From Caldovatus sediminis (GTDB lineage Bacteria; Pseudomonadota; Alphaproteobacteria; Acetobacterales; Acetobacteraceae): a DNA stretch of 64,000 bases. The stretch spans positions 230,313 to 294,312 of the forward strand of contig NZ_BMKS01000005.1 in NCBI RefSeq assembly GCF_014644455.1, given 5' to 3'. Positions within the stretch are counted from its first letter, which is position 1, and each line of letters opens with the position of its first letter. Of this stretch, positions 34,739-44,542 are shown piece by piece. The notes beneath the pieces were generated by a model. The model was given only the letters and a program-made list of their open reading frames with translations. It searched no databases and was not told where the DNA came from. The position numbers and the translations under genes were made by a program.

Positions 34739-35521
34739 TCAGCGCCCCCGGAACACCGGCGGCCGCTTCTCCGCGAAGGCGCGCACCGCCTCCTTGTGGT
34801 CCTCGGTCTGGGCGCAGCGGACCTGGTGCATCGCCTCGATCTCCAGCACCGCCTCCATCGGCTCGGTCTCGGCGGCGAGGAGGTTGCGCTTGATGTAGCC
34901 GTGGGCGATGCGCGGGCCGTTCGCGAGGCGCTCGGCGAAGGCCCGCGCCTCCGCCGCCAGCGCCTCGTCGGGCACCACCCGCGTCAGCATCCCCCAGGCC
35001 AGCGCCTGCTCGGCGGTGAAGCTGTCGCCGGTGAGGTAGAGCTCGCGCGCCTTCGCCGGGCCGACGAGCCGGGTCAGGCTGTAGGATCCGCCGTAGTCGC
35101 CGGAATAGCCGATCCTGACGAAGGCCGTGCCGAACTTCGCCGAGGCGGCGGCGATGCGGATGTCGCAGGCGAGCGCGAGGCAGAGCCCGGCGCCGTAGGC
35201 CGGCCCGTTGATCGCCGCGACGATCGGCTTCGGGCACTGCTTGAGCAGCAGCGGCAGGCGCATGCGGGAGCGCAGCCGCTCCAGCCGCTGCTCGAAGGGC
35301 ATCTCGTTGCGCGCCGGCATGCCGCGCACGTCCCCGCCGGCGCAGAAGCCGCGCCCGGCGCCGGTGAGGAGGATGGCGCCGACCCCGGCGTCGCCGCCGA
35401 GCCGCTCCATCGCCTCCACCAGCAGGCGCGTCATCTCCTCGGAGAGGGCGTTCAGCCGCTCCGGGCGGTTCAGGGTCAGGGTGACGACGGCGCCTTCGCG
35501 CGTCTCCTCGAGGTCGGCCAT
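34739..35521 (-). CDS. enoyl-CoA hydratase/isomerase family protein (second)
   Basis: A 260-residue crotonase-fold enzyme. First oxyanion loop LTGAGRGFCAGGDVRGM, second loop AAINGPAYGAGLCLALACDIR. In the second loop the position of the first hydratase Glu is Tyr/Gly, and SGDYGGSYSLTRLVG resembles the paaG/isomerase-like branch where Asp replaces the second Glu. Isomerase or ring-opening activity is therefore as likely as hydration. The stop is 13 bases from the convergent DUF971 stop. The spacer to the divergent SDR is 162 bases. Confidence 0.88.
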   Translation of the reverse strand: MADLEETREGAVVTLTLNRPERLNALSEEMTRLLVEAMERLGGDAGVGAILLTGAGRGFCAGGDVRGMPARNEMPFEQRLERLRSRMRLPLLLKQCPKPIVAAINGPAYGAGLCLALACDIRIAAASAKFGTAFVRIGYSGDYGGSYSLTRLVGPAKARELYLTGDSFTAEQALAWGMLTRVVPDEALAAEARAFAERLANGPRIAHGYIKRNLLAAETEPMEAVLEIEAMHQVRCAQTEDHKEAVRAFAEKRPPVFRGR

Positions 35522-35683
35522 GGCGGGACGGGTCTCCGGTCGAATGCGGGGGGGCGCCACGCGGGCCGGCAGGATGCGTCCGCGCGGCGCGGACGGCAAT
35601 GCGCGCCGCCCCCGCTTGGCGACGGCGCGGGCCTTCGCCACACTGGCGGGGACCCGCACCAGTCACGGAGGAAAGGCTAGCCC

Positions 35684-36457
35684 ATGCGCAATCCCATGGC
35701 CCTCACCGGCCGCACCATCATCGTCACCGGCGCGGGCCAGGGCATCGGCCGCGCCATCTCCGAGCTGGTGCTCGACCTCGACGGCAAGGTGGTGCTGGTC
35801 GAGCGCAACCCGGACACCCTCGCCGAGACGGCGAAGGCGCTCGGCGAGGAGCGCGCGCTCCCCCTGCTCGGCAACGTCGCCGACGAGTCCTTCGCCGCCG
35901 ACTGCGTCGCCCGCGCCGTGGAGCGGTTCGGCGCCGTGCATGGCCTCGTGAACAACGCCGGCATCACCCGCCCGGCGATGTTCGAGAAGATGACCCTGCA
36001 GCAGTGGTCGGCGGTGATCGAGGTCAACCTCACCGGCTGCTACCTGATGCAGCAGGCGGTCGGCCGCCACATGATCCAGCGCTTCAAGGCGGGGGACAAG
36101 AACCCGGGCGCGATCGTCAACATCTCCTCCACCGCCGGCAAGCGCGGCTCGATCGGCCAGGTGAACTACTCGGCGGCGAAGGCGGGCCTGTTCGGCGTGA
36201 CCATGACCGGCGCGCGCGAGTGGGCGCGCTACAACATCCGTGTCAACAGCGTCGGCTTCGGCACGGTCGAGACGCCGATGACCGAGACCATCCGCAGCGA
36301 GCGCTTCCGCGAGATGACCCTGGCGCGCATCCCGCTCGGCCGCTGGAGCACGCCGCGCGAGGTGGCGCCGCTGATCTGCTTCCTGCTCTCCGACGGCGCC
36401 TCCTTCATCACCGGCCAGAACATGCTGGTGGACGGCGGCTCGCACATGACCGCCTGA
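35684..36457 (+). CDS. SDR family oxidoreductase (FabG-like)
   Basis: Classical short-chain dehydrogenase, 257 residues. [18 protein letters not shown] at the N-terminus, Asn in [11 protein letters not shown], Ser in VNISSTAGK, and [10 protein letters not shown] for the Tyr/Lys pair. The C-terminal [17 protein letters not shown] is usual. AGGAGGAA-like sequence precedes the ATG. A weak TTGGCG-17-CACACT promoter resemblance lies about 40 bases upstream of it. It probably reduces a 3-oxoacyl-CoA or similar, perhaps with the divergent enoyl-CoA hydratase-like gene. Substrate unknown. Confidence 0.9.
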   Translation: MRNPMALTGRTIIVTGAGQGIGRAISELVLDLDGKVVLVERNPDTLAETAKALGEERALPLLGNVADESFAADCVARAVERFGAVHGLVNNAGITRPAMFEKMTLQQWSAVIEVNLTGCYLMQQAVGRHMIQRFKAGDKNPGAIVNISSTAGKRGSIGQVNYSAAKAGLFGVTMTGAREWARYNIRVNSVGFGTVETPMTETIRSERFREMTLARIPLGRWSTPREVAPLICFLLSDGASFITGQNMLVDGGSHMTA

Positions 36458-36556
36458 GGCGCGCGGGGCGCGACGCGGGCGGCGCGGCGCGGCTGGCGGG
36501 TCGAGCGGCGGCGGTCACGGCGGTCCGGTGCTGCCCGGCGACGGCGCGGGCCGGGC

Positions 36557-36928
36557 TCAGCCGCGACGGCGCCGGACGGTGGTCGCCACGCAGACGATGC
36601 GGCTCTCGTCGCCGCCGCCGGGCAGCACCGCGTGGCGCCCTTCGCTCCGCGGCAGATTCCCGAGGTAGGCCACCTCCTGCTCGCCCTCGTGGTTCACGAG
36701 CCGGCCGTTGCGTCCCTCCTGCCACGGCCCCGCCGCATCGGTGCGGATGACGAGATCGTCGCCGCCGCCGAGCATCCGGAAGCTGCCGCCGCCGACCACA
36801 TTGCCCGCCTCGCGCGGGACGCGGGCGATGGCGTCGGTGTCGGCGAGGGCCTGCCCCTGCGCGGCCGCGGCCGGCAGGCCCAGCGCGAGGAGCGCGCCCG
36901 CGAGGAGCGCTGCGCTGCGAGGCGTCAT
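36557..36928 (-). CDS. small secreted protein of unknown function
   Basis: A 123-residue protein not recognised. Residues 1-23 are a clear signal peptide ([23 protein letters not shown]). The mature part is Gly-rich ([20 protein letters not shown]) and has one Cys near the C-terminus, with a basic tail VRRRRG. A strong GGAGGAGGACGCCACC ribosome site supports translation. It lies just after the remains of the LuxR-fusion gene in the same direction, and its ribosome site is in the run-off region of that frame. Exported, periplasmic or outer-membrane-associated; role unknown. Confidence 0.65.
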   Translation of the reverse strand: MTPRSAALLAGALLALGLPAAAAQGQALADTDAIARVPREAGNVVGGGSFRMLGGGDDLVIRTDAAGPWQEGRNGRLVNHEGEQEVAYLGNLPRSEGRHAVLPGGGDESRIVCVATTVRRRRG

Positions 36929-37029
36929 GGTGGCGTCCTCCTCCGTCCCTCCTGTCGCCGGCGCGCCAGCGGTCCGGATGGGCGTTGGCGCCGGCCAGGA
37001 CGGGCAGGCTGCGCCGCCGCGCCGCGCCC

Positions 37030-38628
37030 GCGCATCGCGCGATCGGCGCGGCGCGGGTCGGCAGGTTCAGCTTGGCCAGGATGTTCGTCACGTGCCGCTT
37101 CACCGTATGCCCGGACAGCGCGAGCTCCGCGGCGATCGCGGGATTCGACAGGCCGTGCGCGACCAGGCGCAGGACCTCCCGCTCGCGCGCGGACAGGTCG
37201 AGCGCGGGCGGAGCCGCCGCGGCGTTCGCGCCCTCCGGCGGGGGCGCCGCCGGCCGGTGATCGTCCCCGGCGAGCGAGAACAGGGGCAGGCGCCCGCCGC
37301 CGACCTCGGGCGGCAGCGCCAGGCGCTGCTCCCGCTCCCGGAAGCGCAGGCCCGATCCGGCGACCAGGTCGCGCACCGTCGAGGTCGCCAGCACCTCGCC
37401 GGGCCACGCCAGCCCGGCGACGCGCAGCGCGAGGTGCGGCGCGATCCCCCCGCCCTCGCCGTCCGCCGGCTCGGCCGAGGCGGCCGGCGGCGCCACCTCG
37501 CCGGCATGCAGCCCGGCGCGCAGGGGCCGGCCGAGCAGCAGCGCCGGCGCCGCCTCGCGCAGCGCCGCGGCGCAGCGCACCGCGCGGGCCGGCCCGTCGA
37601 AGGCCGCCAGCAGCGCGCCGTCCGGGGCGCGCACCGGGCCCGGCAGGCGGCCGCGGAAGCGCGCCAGCTCCGCAGCTACCGTCGCGCGCCAGCGCGCCAG
37701 GCGCCCGCCTCAGGCGTCGCCGCCGCCGGCGGCGGCGCGCTCGGCCTCCGCCAGCTCCGCCGCCAGGACCGTGGCGAGCACGCGCTCCGGCGCCCGCGCG
37801 GGGCGTGGCGCGCGCCGGTGAGGAATTCCTCGATCCCGTCCACCACGGCGTCCACGTCGCCGGTCCAGATCGGATGGTCGGTGCCGGGAAGCTCCACGTA
37901 GCGCGCGCCCGGGATCGCTGCGGCGAGCGCGCGGCCCGCCTCGACCTTCACGCGCACGTCGCCCGAGCGGTGGATCACCAGCGTCGGGACGCGGATGGCG
38001 GGCAGCGCCTCGCGCACGTCGGTCCGGGCGTTCACCCGCGCGAGCGCGATCGCGGCGCGCGGGCTGGCGCCGAGCCGCTCGAGGCGCGCCCACCAGGCGC
38101 GGCACGCGGGATCGTTCAGCCGCCCCGGCGAGAAGAAGCGCAGGGAGGCGCCGCTGCCCCACTCGGCGCCGATCCCGGCGATGAACTCCTCGATCCGCTC
38201 GGGCGGCAGCACCGCGGAATGGAAGTGCGCGAACGCGCCGTGCAGGACGAGCGCGCGCACGCGTGCCGCGCGGGTGGCGGCGAACGGCAGGCAGGTCGGC
38301 CCGCCCTCGGAGACGCCGAGCAGGACCGGACGCTCCATTCCGGCGGCGTCCATCACCGCCCGCAGGCCGTCCATCCGCGCCTCGATCGTCGGAAGGTCCG
38401 GAACGGGGTCGGAGAGGCCGGCGCCGCGCTGGTCGAACTGCGCCCCACCCGGGCGAAGCCGCCGAGGCGCGACAGGAGATGGGCAAGCCCCGGCTCCTCC
38501 CAGTGCAGCTCGAGGTTCGAGACGAAGCCGTGGACGAGGACGAGGTCGAGCGGCCCGGCGCCGTGGACCTGCCAGGCGATGTGCACGCCGTCCGCGCTGC
38601 GGGCGTAGCGGGTCTCCGGCCGGAGCAT
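37030..38628 (-). pseudogene. broken alpha/beta-hydrolase - cyclase-homology - LuxR HTH fusion gene
   Basis: Three homology segments in order lie in different frames. From the ATG at 38628, residues such as GVHIAWQVHGAGPLDLVLVHG and LSRLGGFARVG start an alpha/beta-hydrolase. Near 38450 the frame shifts to QFDQRGAGLSDPVPDL, with nucleophile LLGVSEGGP and late GTDHPIWTGD. Near 37800 it shifts again to RVLATVLAAELAEAER, the start of a cyclase-homology domain lacking the metal Asp residues. A TGA at 37710-37712 follows. After it, [20 protein letters not shown] and a complete LuxR HTH ([20 protein letters not shown]) read on in that frame without a normal stop. Either a decayed regulator or several sequencing errors. 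Confidence 0.8.
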
Positions 38629-38794
38629 TCGGCGCGCACCCTCCTCCGCGGGACAGGAAGTGGGATGGCGCCACCCGCCGCTGCAAGCGCCCGGCGCGGC
38701 CGCGGGCGTCGGCGGCGCCGTCCGCCCGGGGGCGGAAGGTTGCGCCGCCGCGCGCCGCTTGTCCCGCCACCGCCCGCCGCCCCAGAATGGGCCG

Positions 38795-40156
38795 ATGACG
38801 GCCGCGCCCCTTCCCGCACCGACCGACCCCGACCCGACCTTCGCCGAGCTGCTCGCCGCGCGCCCGCACCTCACGCGCCACGCCTTTGACGGGCTGGTCA
38901 TGGAGGAGGTCCCGCTCGCCCGCATCGCCGAGGTCGCCGGCACGCCGAGCTGGGTCTATTCCGCCGGCACGCTGCGCCGCCGCCTCGGCGCGCTGCGCCG
39001 CGCGCTCGACGGCGCGGGCCTCGCCGCGACGATCCATTTCGCGGTCAAGGCCAATCCCTGCCTCGCCGTGCTGCGCGTCCTCGCCGCCGCCGGCGCCGGC
39101 GCCGACGTGGTGAGCGAGGGCGAGCTGCGCGCCGCCCGCGCCGCCGGCATCCCGGCCTCCGCCATCGTCTTCTCCGGCGTCGGCAAGACCGAGCGCGAGC
39201 TGCGCCTCGCCCTCGCCGAGGACATCCTCCAGATCAACGCCGAGAGCGCCGAGGAGGTCGAGGCGATCGCGGCCCTCGCCGCCGCGCTCGGCCGCACCGC
39301 GCGCGTCGCGCTGCGCGTCAACCCGGACGTGGACGCGCGCACCCACGCCAAGATCACCACCGGCCGCGGCGAGAACAAATTCGGCGTCGCGATCAGCGAC
39401 GCCCCCGCCCTCTACGCCCGCATGGCCGCGCTCGCGGGCATCGAGCCGGTCGGCGTGGCGGTGCACATCGGCAGCCAGATCACCGCCGGCATGGCCGCCT
39501 ACCGCGCCGCCTACGCGAAGGTCGGCGCCCTGGTGCGCGAGCTGCGCGCCGCCGGCCTCCCCGTCGCGCGCGTGGACTGCGGCGGCGGGCTCGGCATCCC
39601 CTACCGCGACGAGCCGGCGCCGCTGCCGGAGGCGCTGGCCGGCGCCATCCGCGCCGGCCTCGGCGATCTCGGCCTGCCGGTGATGCTCGAGCCCGGGCGG
39701 TGGATCGCCGGGCCGGCCGGGGTGCTGCTCGCCTCGGTGGTGCGGGAGAAGCGCGGCGCGGCGCACCGCTTCGTGGTGGTGGACGCCGGCATGAACGATC
39801 TCGTGCGCCCGGCGATGTACGAGGCCTGGCATGGTATGCTGCCGGTCGCCCCGGAGGCGCTGGTGGCGCCGCTCTCCCCGGCGGAGGTCGTGGGCCCGGT
39901 CTGCGAGACCGGCGACACCTTCGCCCGCGGCCGCGCGCTGCCGGCGATGCAACCCGGGGCGCTGGTCGCGTTCCTCGATGCGGGGGCCTATGGAGCGGCG
40001 ATGAGCAGCACCTACAACCTGCGACCCCTGGCGGCCGAGGTCCTGGTGGACGGCGCCCGCTTCGCCGTGGTGCGCGACCGCCAGGGTTACGACGCCCTGC
40101 TCGCCGGCCAGCGCCTGCCGCCCTGGCTCGCGCCGCCACAGGAGCCGGCGCGGTGA
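38795..40156 (+). CDS. lysA: diaminopimelate decarboxylase
   Basis: PLP enzyme of 453 residues making L-lysine from meso-diaminopimelate. The PLP Lys is in HFAVKANPCLAVLRVL. The HIGSQIT motif, the glycine-rich phosphate site VDCGGGLGIPY, the EPGRW segment and the catalytic Cys in VCETGDTFARGR are all present, and GAYGAAMSSTYN is characteristic. Length is slightly above the family norm owing to the N-terminus. It overlaps the next gene by four bases (GTGA), as in other alphaproteobacteria where lysA precedes a TIGR02302 gene. The upstream neighbour is the divergent pseudogene. Confidence 0.96.
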   Translation: MTAAPLPAPTDPDPTFAELLAARPHLTRHAFDGLVMEEVPLARIAEVAGTPSWVYSAGTLRRRLGALRRALDGAGLAATIHFAVKANPCLAVLRVLAAAGAGADVVSEGELRAARAAGIPASAIVFSGVGKTERELRLALAEDILQINAESAEEVEAIAALAAALGRTARVALRVNPDVDARTHAKITTGRGENKFGVAISDAPALYARMAALAGIEPVGVAVHIGSQITAGMAAYRAAYAKVGALVRELRAAGLPVARVDCGGGLGIPYRDEPAPLPEALAGAIRAGLGDLGLPVMLEPGRWIAGPAGVLLASVVREKRGAAHRFVVVDAGMNDLVRPAMYEAWHGMLPVAPEALVAPLSPAEVVGPVCETGDTFARGRALPAMQPGALVAFLDAGAYGAAMSSTYNLRPLAAEVLVDGARFAVVRDRQGYDALLAGQRLPPWLAPPQEPAR

Positions 40157-42843
40157 CCGCTCCCGGCGCGCCGGAGCGCGAGGCGGCTGCCGCGCTGCAC
40201 CGTCGGCTCGACCGCCGCCGCCGCCTCGCGCTCGCGGCGCTGTGGTGGGAGGCGCTGTGGCCTGCCCTCTGGCCGCCGCTCGGCGTGCTCGGGGTCGGCG
40301 TGGTGGCCGCCCTCGCCGGGCTGCCGCCGCTGCTGCCGGGATGGTGGCACCTCGCCCTGCTCCTCGCCTTCCTCGGCGCGCTCGGCTGGGCGGCGTGGCG
40401 GGGCTTCGCGGGCTTCCGCCGGCCCGGCGCGGCGCAGGCGGAACGGCGGCTGGAGCACCAGTCCGGCCTGTCGCATCGCCCGCTCGCCGCGCTTGCCGAC
40501 CGGCCGGCGACGGGCGCGGGCGATCCCGCGAGCCTCGCCCTGTGGCGGGCGCACCAGGCGCGGGCGGCGGCGGCGCTGCGCGCGCTGCGCGTCGGCCCGC
40601 CGCGGCCCGGGCTCGCCGCGCGCGACCCGCGGGCCCTGCGCGCCGCGCTCCTCGTCGCCCTCATCGCCGCCTTCACCGTCGCCGGGCCGGAGGCGCCGGA
40701 GCGGCTGCGCCGCGCCGCCGTGCCGAGCCTCGCCGCCCCGGTCGCGCCGGTGCCGGCGCTGCGGCTGGAGGCCTGGATCACCCCGCCGGCCTACACCGGG
40801 GCGGCGCCGGTGTTCCTCGATCCCGCCGGCGGCGCGGCCACGGTGCCCCTCGGCAGCAGGTTCCATGTCGTCCTCTCCGGCGGCCCCGCCGGCGGGGTGC
40901 CGGAGCTCGTCCTCGACCAGGCGGCGGAGCCGTTCCGCACCCTCGATGCCGGCCGCAGCAGCTTCGCCGCCGAGACGACGCTCGCGGCGGGCGGCAGCGT
41001 CGGGGTCCGGCGCGACGGGCGCACGGTCGCGACGTGGTCGCTCGCGGTGCAGGCCGACGCGCCGCCGCGCGTCAGCTTCCCGGAGGCGCCGGCGCGCGCC
41101 CAGCGCGGGCTCGGCCTGCGCGTCCCCTGGCAGGTGCAGGACGACTGGGGCGTGGTCGCGCTGCGCGCCGAGTTCCGCCTCAAGGCCCGCCCCGAGGCGC
41201 CGCCGCACGTGATCGACCTGACCCTGCCCGCGGCCAGCGTGAGGGAGGCGCGCGGCGTCGTCTCGCCCGACCTCTCGGCCCATCCCTGGGCCGGGCTCGA
41301 GGTGGAGATCCGCCTCGTCGCCCGCGACGGCGCGGAGCAGGAGGGCGTCAGCGAGACCGCCGGCGCCACCCTGCCGGAACGCAGCTTCAACCATCCCGTC
41401 GCGCGCGAACTGATCGCGTTGCGCAAGGGGCTCTCGCTCGATCCCACCGCGCGCGGCCCGGCGCGCGACGGGCTCGACCGCATCACCGCCGCGCCGGAGC
41501 GGTTCGAGGACGACGGCGCGACCTTCCTCGCCCTGCGCGCCGCGCGCCATCGTCTCGCGCGCGACCGCCGGCCGGAGGCGGTGGACGAGGTCCAGGCGAT
41601 CCTCTGGGAGGTCGCCCTGGCGCTCGAGGAGGGCCGCGCCGACCGCACCGCGCGCGCCCTCGCCCAGGCGCGCGAGGCGCTGCGCCAGGCGCTCGAGCAG
41701 GCCGAGCGCGAGCGCCGCGAGGCCGAGGCGCGCGCCGAGCGCGGCGAGCCGCAGACCGAGGCGCAGCGCGAGGCCGAGCGGCAGCGCCGCGCCGAGCTCG
41801 AGCGCCGCATCCAGGAGCTGCGCGAGGCGATCCGCCGCCACCTCGAGGCGCTGGCCGAGCGGCTGCAGCGCGAGAACAACGAGGCGCTGCCCTTCGACCC
41901 GCAGCAGCGCCTGATGGACCAGCGCGACATGGACCGCCGCACCCAGCGCATGCGGGAGGCCGCGCGCGAGGGTCGCACCGAGGACGTCGAGCGCGAGCTC
42001 GCCGAGCTCGAGGAGATGCTGCGCGCGCTCGAGGAGGGCCGCGTCGCCGGCCAGCAGGACCCGAACCGGCAGCGCCAGCGCCAGCGCGGCCAGCAGCAAA
42101 TGGGCGCGGTGCAGGACATGGTGCGGCGCGAGGCGGAGATGCTCGACCGCAGCGAGCGGCGCGCCGAGGCCGAGGAGCAGCGCCGGGCCCAGGAGCGCCG
42201 CACCAGCCCCTTTGCCCGCAACCAGTTCGCGTCGCCCCCGCTCCGCCAGCAGCAGGACCGGCAGGCGTCGTCCCCGGAGGCGCGGGCCGAACAGGAGGCG
42301 CGCGAGGCCGAGGCGCAGCGCGACGCCCGCGCCCAGCGCGCGCTGCGCCGCGCGCTGGGCGAGCTGATGCAGCAGTTCGGCGACCTCACCGGGGAGATCC
42401 CGGACAGCCTCGGCCGTGCCGACCAGGCGATGCGCGAGGCCGACGAGGCGCTGCGCGCGGGCCGCGACCCGCGCGCCCACCAGCGGCAGGCGATCCGGGA
42501 GCTGCAGGAGGGCGGCCGCCAGATGGCGCAGCAGCTCCAGCGCCAGTTCGGCATGATGCAGGAGGGCGAGGACGGCGACGGGGAGGACGTGGCCGGCGAC
42601 ACGCAGCCCGGCGGCGAGGGACGGGACCAGGCGCGGCAGCAGGGCCCAGGCCGCGACCCCCTCGGCCGGCGCACGCAGGAGGGGCCGCGCGGCCTCGACG
42701 ACGGTTCGGACACCCGCGTCCCGGACGAGGCCGAGCTGCTGCGCGCCCGGCGCATCCAGGACGAGCTGCGCCGCCGCGGCGCGCAGAAGGAGCGCCCGCC
42801 CCGCGAGCTGGACTACATCGACCGCCTGCTGAAGCAGTTCTGA
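40153..42843 (+). CDS. TIGR02302/DUF4175 family membrane protein
   Basis: An 896-residue protein of unknown function, common downstream of lysA in alphaproteobacteria. Two or three TM helices lie in residues 30-90 and one near 170 (LLVALIAAFTVAG). A periplasmic beta region follows (LRLEAWITPPAYTGAAPVFLD). The C-terminal half is highly charged and Gln/Glu/Arg-rich, probably coiled-coil (about residues 500-850), ending ELDYIDRLLKQF. The GTG start overlaps the lysA stop as GTGA, and no other start is well placed. The extreme charge bias may reflect a cytosolic or periplasmic scaffold; nothing more can be said. Confidence 0.85.
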   Translation: MTAPGAPEREAAAALHRRLDRRRRLALAALWWEALWPALWPPLGVLGVGVVAALAGLPPLLPGWWHLALLLAFLGALGWAAWRGFAGFRRPGAAQAERRLEHQSGLSHRPLAALADRPATGAGDPASLALWRAHQARAAAALRALRVGPPRPGLAARDPRALRAALLVALIAAFTVAGPEAPERLRRAAVPSLAAPVAPVPALRLEAWITPPAYTGAAPVFLDPAGGAATVPLGSRFHVVLSGGPAGGVPELVLDQAAEPFRTLDAGRSSFAAETTLAAGGSVGVRRDGRTVATWSLAVQADAPPRVSFPEAPARAQRGLGLRVPWQVQDDWGVVALRAEFRLKARPEAPPHVIDLTLPAASVREARGVVSPDLSAHPWAGLEVEIRLVARDGAEQEGVSETAGATLPERSFNHPVARELIALRKGLSLDPTARGPARDGLDRITAAPERFEDDGATFLALRAARHRLARDRRPEAVDEVQAILWEVALALEEGRADRTARALAQAREALRQALEQAERERREAEARAERGEPQTEAQREAERQRRAELERRIQELREAIRRHLEALAERLQRENNEALPFDPQQRLMDQRDMDRRTQRMREAAREGRTEDVERELAELEEMLRALEEGRVAGQQDPNRQRQRQRGQQQMGAVQDMVRREAEMLDRSERRAEAEEQRRAQERRTSPFARNQFASPPLRQQQDRQASSPEARAEQEAREAEAQRDARAQRALRRALGELMQQFGDLTGEIPDSLGRADQAMREADEALRAGRDPRAHQRQAIRELQEGGRQMAQQLQRQFGMMQEGEDGDGEDVAGDTQPGGEGRDQARQQGPGRDPLGRRTQEGPRGLDDGSDTRVPDEAELLRARRIQDELRRRGAQKERPPRELDYIDRLLKQF

Positions 42844-42886
42844 GCGCGGCGGAGCCGGGCACTGCGCGGCCGCCGCCCGCCGCCCC

Positions 42887-43414
42887 TCATCCGCCGAGCC
42901 AGGCGAACAGGCGTCCCGCCGGCGGCCAGAGCGCGACCACCTCGGCGCGCCAGAGCCACAGCGCCGCGATCCCTCCCGCGACCAGCGCCAGCGAGGCGAG
43001 CCAGGCGGCGACGAGGGCGAAGCGACCGCCGTCGCGTGCCGGGGGGCCGGCGAACGACCGCCGCTCCTCCGCGATCCACTGCGGCGGGCGGGGCGGAGGC
43101 GCGCGCAACGGCCGCGGCGCGGCCTCGGCGGCGCCCGCCGCGGACCACGGGGGAGCGGGCGGGACCGTCTGGAAGGCCGGCATCTCCCCGCGCGGCGCCG
43201 CCGGCGCGGCACGGCCGGGCGGCGCGCCCGTCTCCGGCGAGGCGGGCCGCGCCGGCGCCTCGCCGGCCATGGCCTGAGGCTCCCCCGGCTCCGCCGCGGC
43301 GGGGGCCCAGACCGCGCCGCAGCGCGTGCATCGCACCGGGCGCCGCGCACCATCGGCGAGCAGGCGGTCGGGCACCTCGTAGACCGCGGCGCAGGTCGGG
43401 CAGGTGAGGCGCAT
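42887..43414 (-). CDS. MJ0042-type zinc-ribbon membrane protein
   Basis: A 175-residue protein. The N-terminus is an MJ0042 zinc finger: MRLTCPTCAAVYEVPDRLL then PVRCTRCGAVW, giving the CxxC...CxxC set. A long Pro/Ala-rich linker follows (about residues 45-125), then a single TM helix (LVAAWLASLALVAGGIAALWLW) and a short tail. I chose the ATG immediately before the first CxxC. It is divergent from ftsE over 109 bases. Such zinc-ribbon/TM proteins are typical beside ftsEX in this group and may help regulate it. Function unknown. Confidence 0.85.
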   Translation of the reverse strand: MRLTCPTCAAVYEVPDRLLADGARRPVRCTRCGAVWAPAAAEPGEPQAMAGEAPARPASPETGAPPGRAAPAAPRGEMPAFQTVPPAPPWSAAGAAEAAPRPLRAPPPRPPQWIAEERRSFAGPPARDGGRFALVAAWLASLALVAGGIAALWLWRAEVVALWPPAGRLFAWLGG

Positions 43415-43523
43415 GCGACCCGGACTCTGGGCCGGGCAGGGCCTCCGCCGCAAGGCCGACCGCGCCGCCGGACGCGGCGAGGGTTGTTGTCCGCCGCGCC
43501 GGCATGGCAGACCTGTGCCCGCC

Positions 43524-44396
43524 ATGCTGCGCTTCACCGGAGTCGGGCTGCGCTACGGCGCGCCCGCCAGGGGGTCCGGTTCGGGCTTCGCGGCGGGGTC
43601 GGCGCCCGAGGCGCTGCGCGATCTCACCTTCACCCTGCCGGAGGGCAGCTTCACCTGGCTGCTCGGTCCCTCCGGCGCGGGCAAGAGCTCGGTGCTGCGC
43701 CTCATGCACTGCGCGCTGCGGCCGACCCGCGGGGAGGTCGAGATCCTGGGGGTCCCGCTGTCGCGCGCGCGCCGGCGGGATCTCGTCAGGCTGCGCCGGC
43801 GGATCGGGGCGGTGCACCAGGACTTCCGCCTGCTGCCCCAGCTCTCGGCCTTCGACAACGTGGCGCTGCCGCTGCGCCTCGCCGGGCGCGGCGAGGCCGC
43901 GATCCGCGCCGAGGTGGCCGAGCTGCTCGCCTGGGTCGGCCTGGCGGCGAAGCAGGACGCGCTGCCCGAGGAGATGTCGGGCGGCGAGCAGCAGCGCGTG
44001 GCGATCGCCCGCGCCGTGATCACCCGGCCGACCCTGCTGATCGCCGACGAGCCGACCGGCAACCTCGACGCGGCCCAGGCGCGCCGGCTGCTCGCCCTGC
44101 TGATCGAGCTGAACCGCATCGGCACCACGGTCGTCGTCGCCACCCACAACGAGGATCTGCTGGCCCGCCATCCCGCCCCGGCGCTGCGGCTGCAGGCGGG
44201 GCGCCTGGTCGAGGCGCCGGGCATGCCGGAGGCCGGAGACGCGGACTGGGACCTCCGGATGCCTCCGCCGCCCGGCTTCGACGCCGTCGCCGGAGGGACC
44301 GAGGGGGGGCGGCCGCCCGCGCCTGCTCCGGCGGCGCCGGGCCGCCACGGCGCCGGACCTGCCGGCCACGGGGCCGGCCTCGGGCATGGGGCGTGA
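43524..44396 (+). CDS. ftsE: cell division ATP-binding protein FtsE
   Basis: ABC ATPase of 290 residues, longer than the usual 220-230. Walker [22 protein letters not shown]-loop [10 protein letters not shown], signature [14 protein letters not shown], Walker [13 protein letters not shown], and H-loop ATHNEDL are complete. An insert at residues 11-25 ([15 protein letters not shown]) and a Pro/Gly-rich C-terminal tail of about 55 residues account for the extra length. It pairs with FtsX downstream to control septal peptidoglycan hydrolysis. The stop overlaps a GTG that could be an alternative ftsX start. Confidence 0.92.
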   Translation: MLRFTGVGLRYGAPARGSGSGFAAGSAPEALRDLTFTLPEGSFTWLLGPSGAGKSSVLRLMHCALRPTRGEVEILGVPLSRARRRDLVRLRRRIGAVHQDFRLLPQLSAFDNVALPLRLAGRGEAAIRAEVAELLAWVGLAAKQDALPEEMSGGEQQRVAIARAVITRPTLLIADEPTGNLDAAQARRLLALLIELNRIGTTVVVATHNEDLLARHPAPALRLQAGRLVEAPGMPEAGDADWDLRMPPPPGFDAVAGGTEGGRPPAPAPAAPGRHGAGPAGHGAGLGHGA

Positions 44397-44542
44397 GCGC
44401 CCGGGGCGGGGAAGCCCGCCGCGCGACGGCCGCCGCGGCGCGAACCGGCCGCCGGCCGTGCCGCGCCGCGCCGCGCCGGCGCGCCGCTCCGAACGGCGCG
44501 CGGCCCTCGCCGCCGCGTTTCGCGCGGCAACGCCGCTCCGCC

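Noticed and set aside
36408-37634. 408-codon frame holding the LuxR HTH as an intact regulator gene
   Set aside because: Its second half past the HTH is read-through with no homology and runs across the secreted-protein gene; the start is a GTG inside the cyclase-homology domain. It is better explained as the 3' part of a broken fusion.
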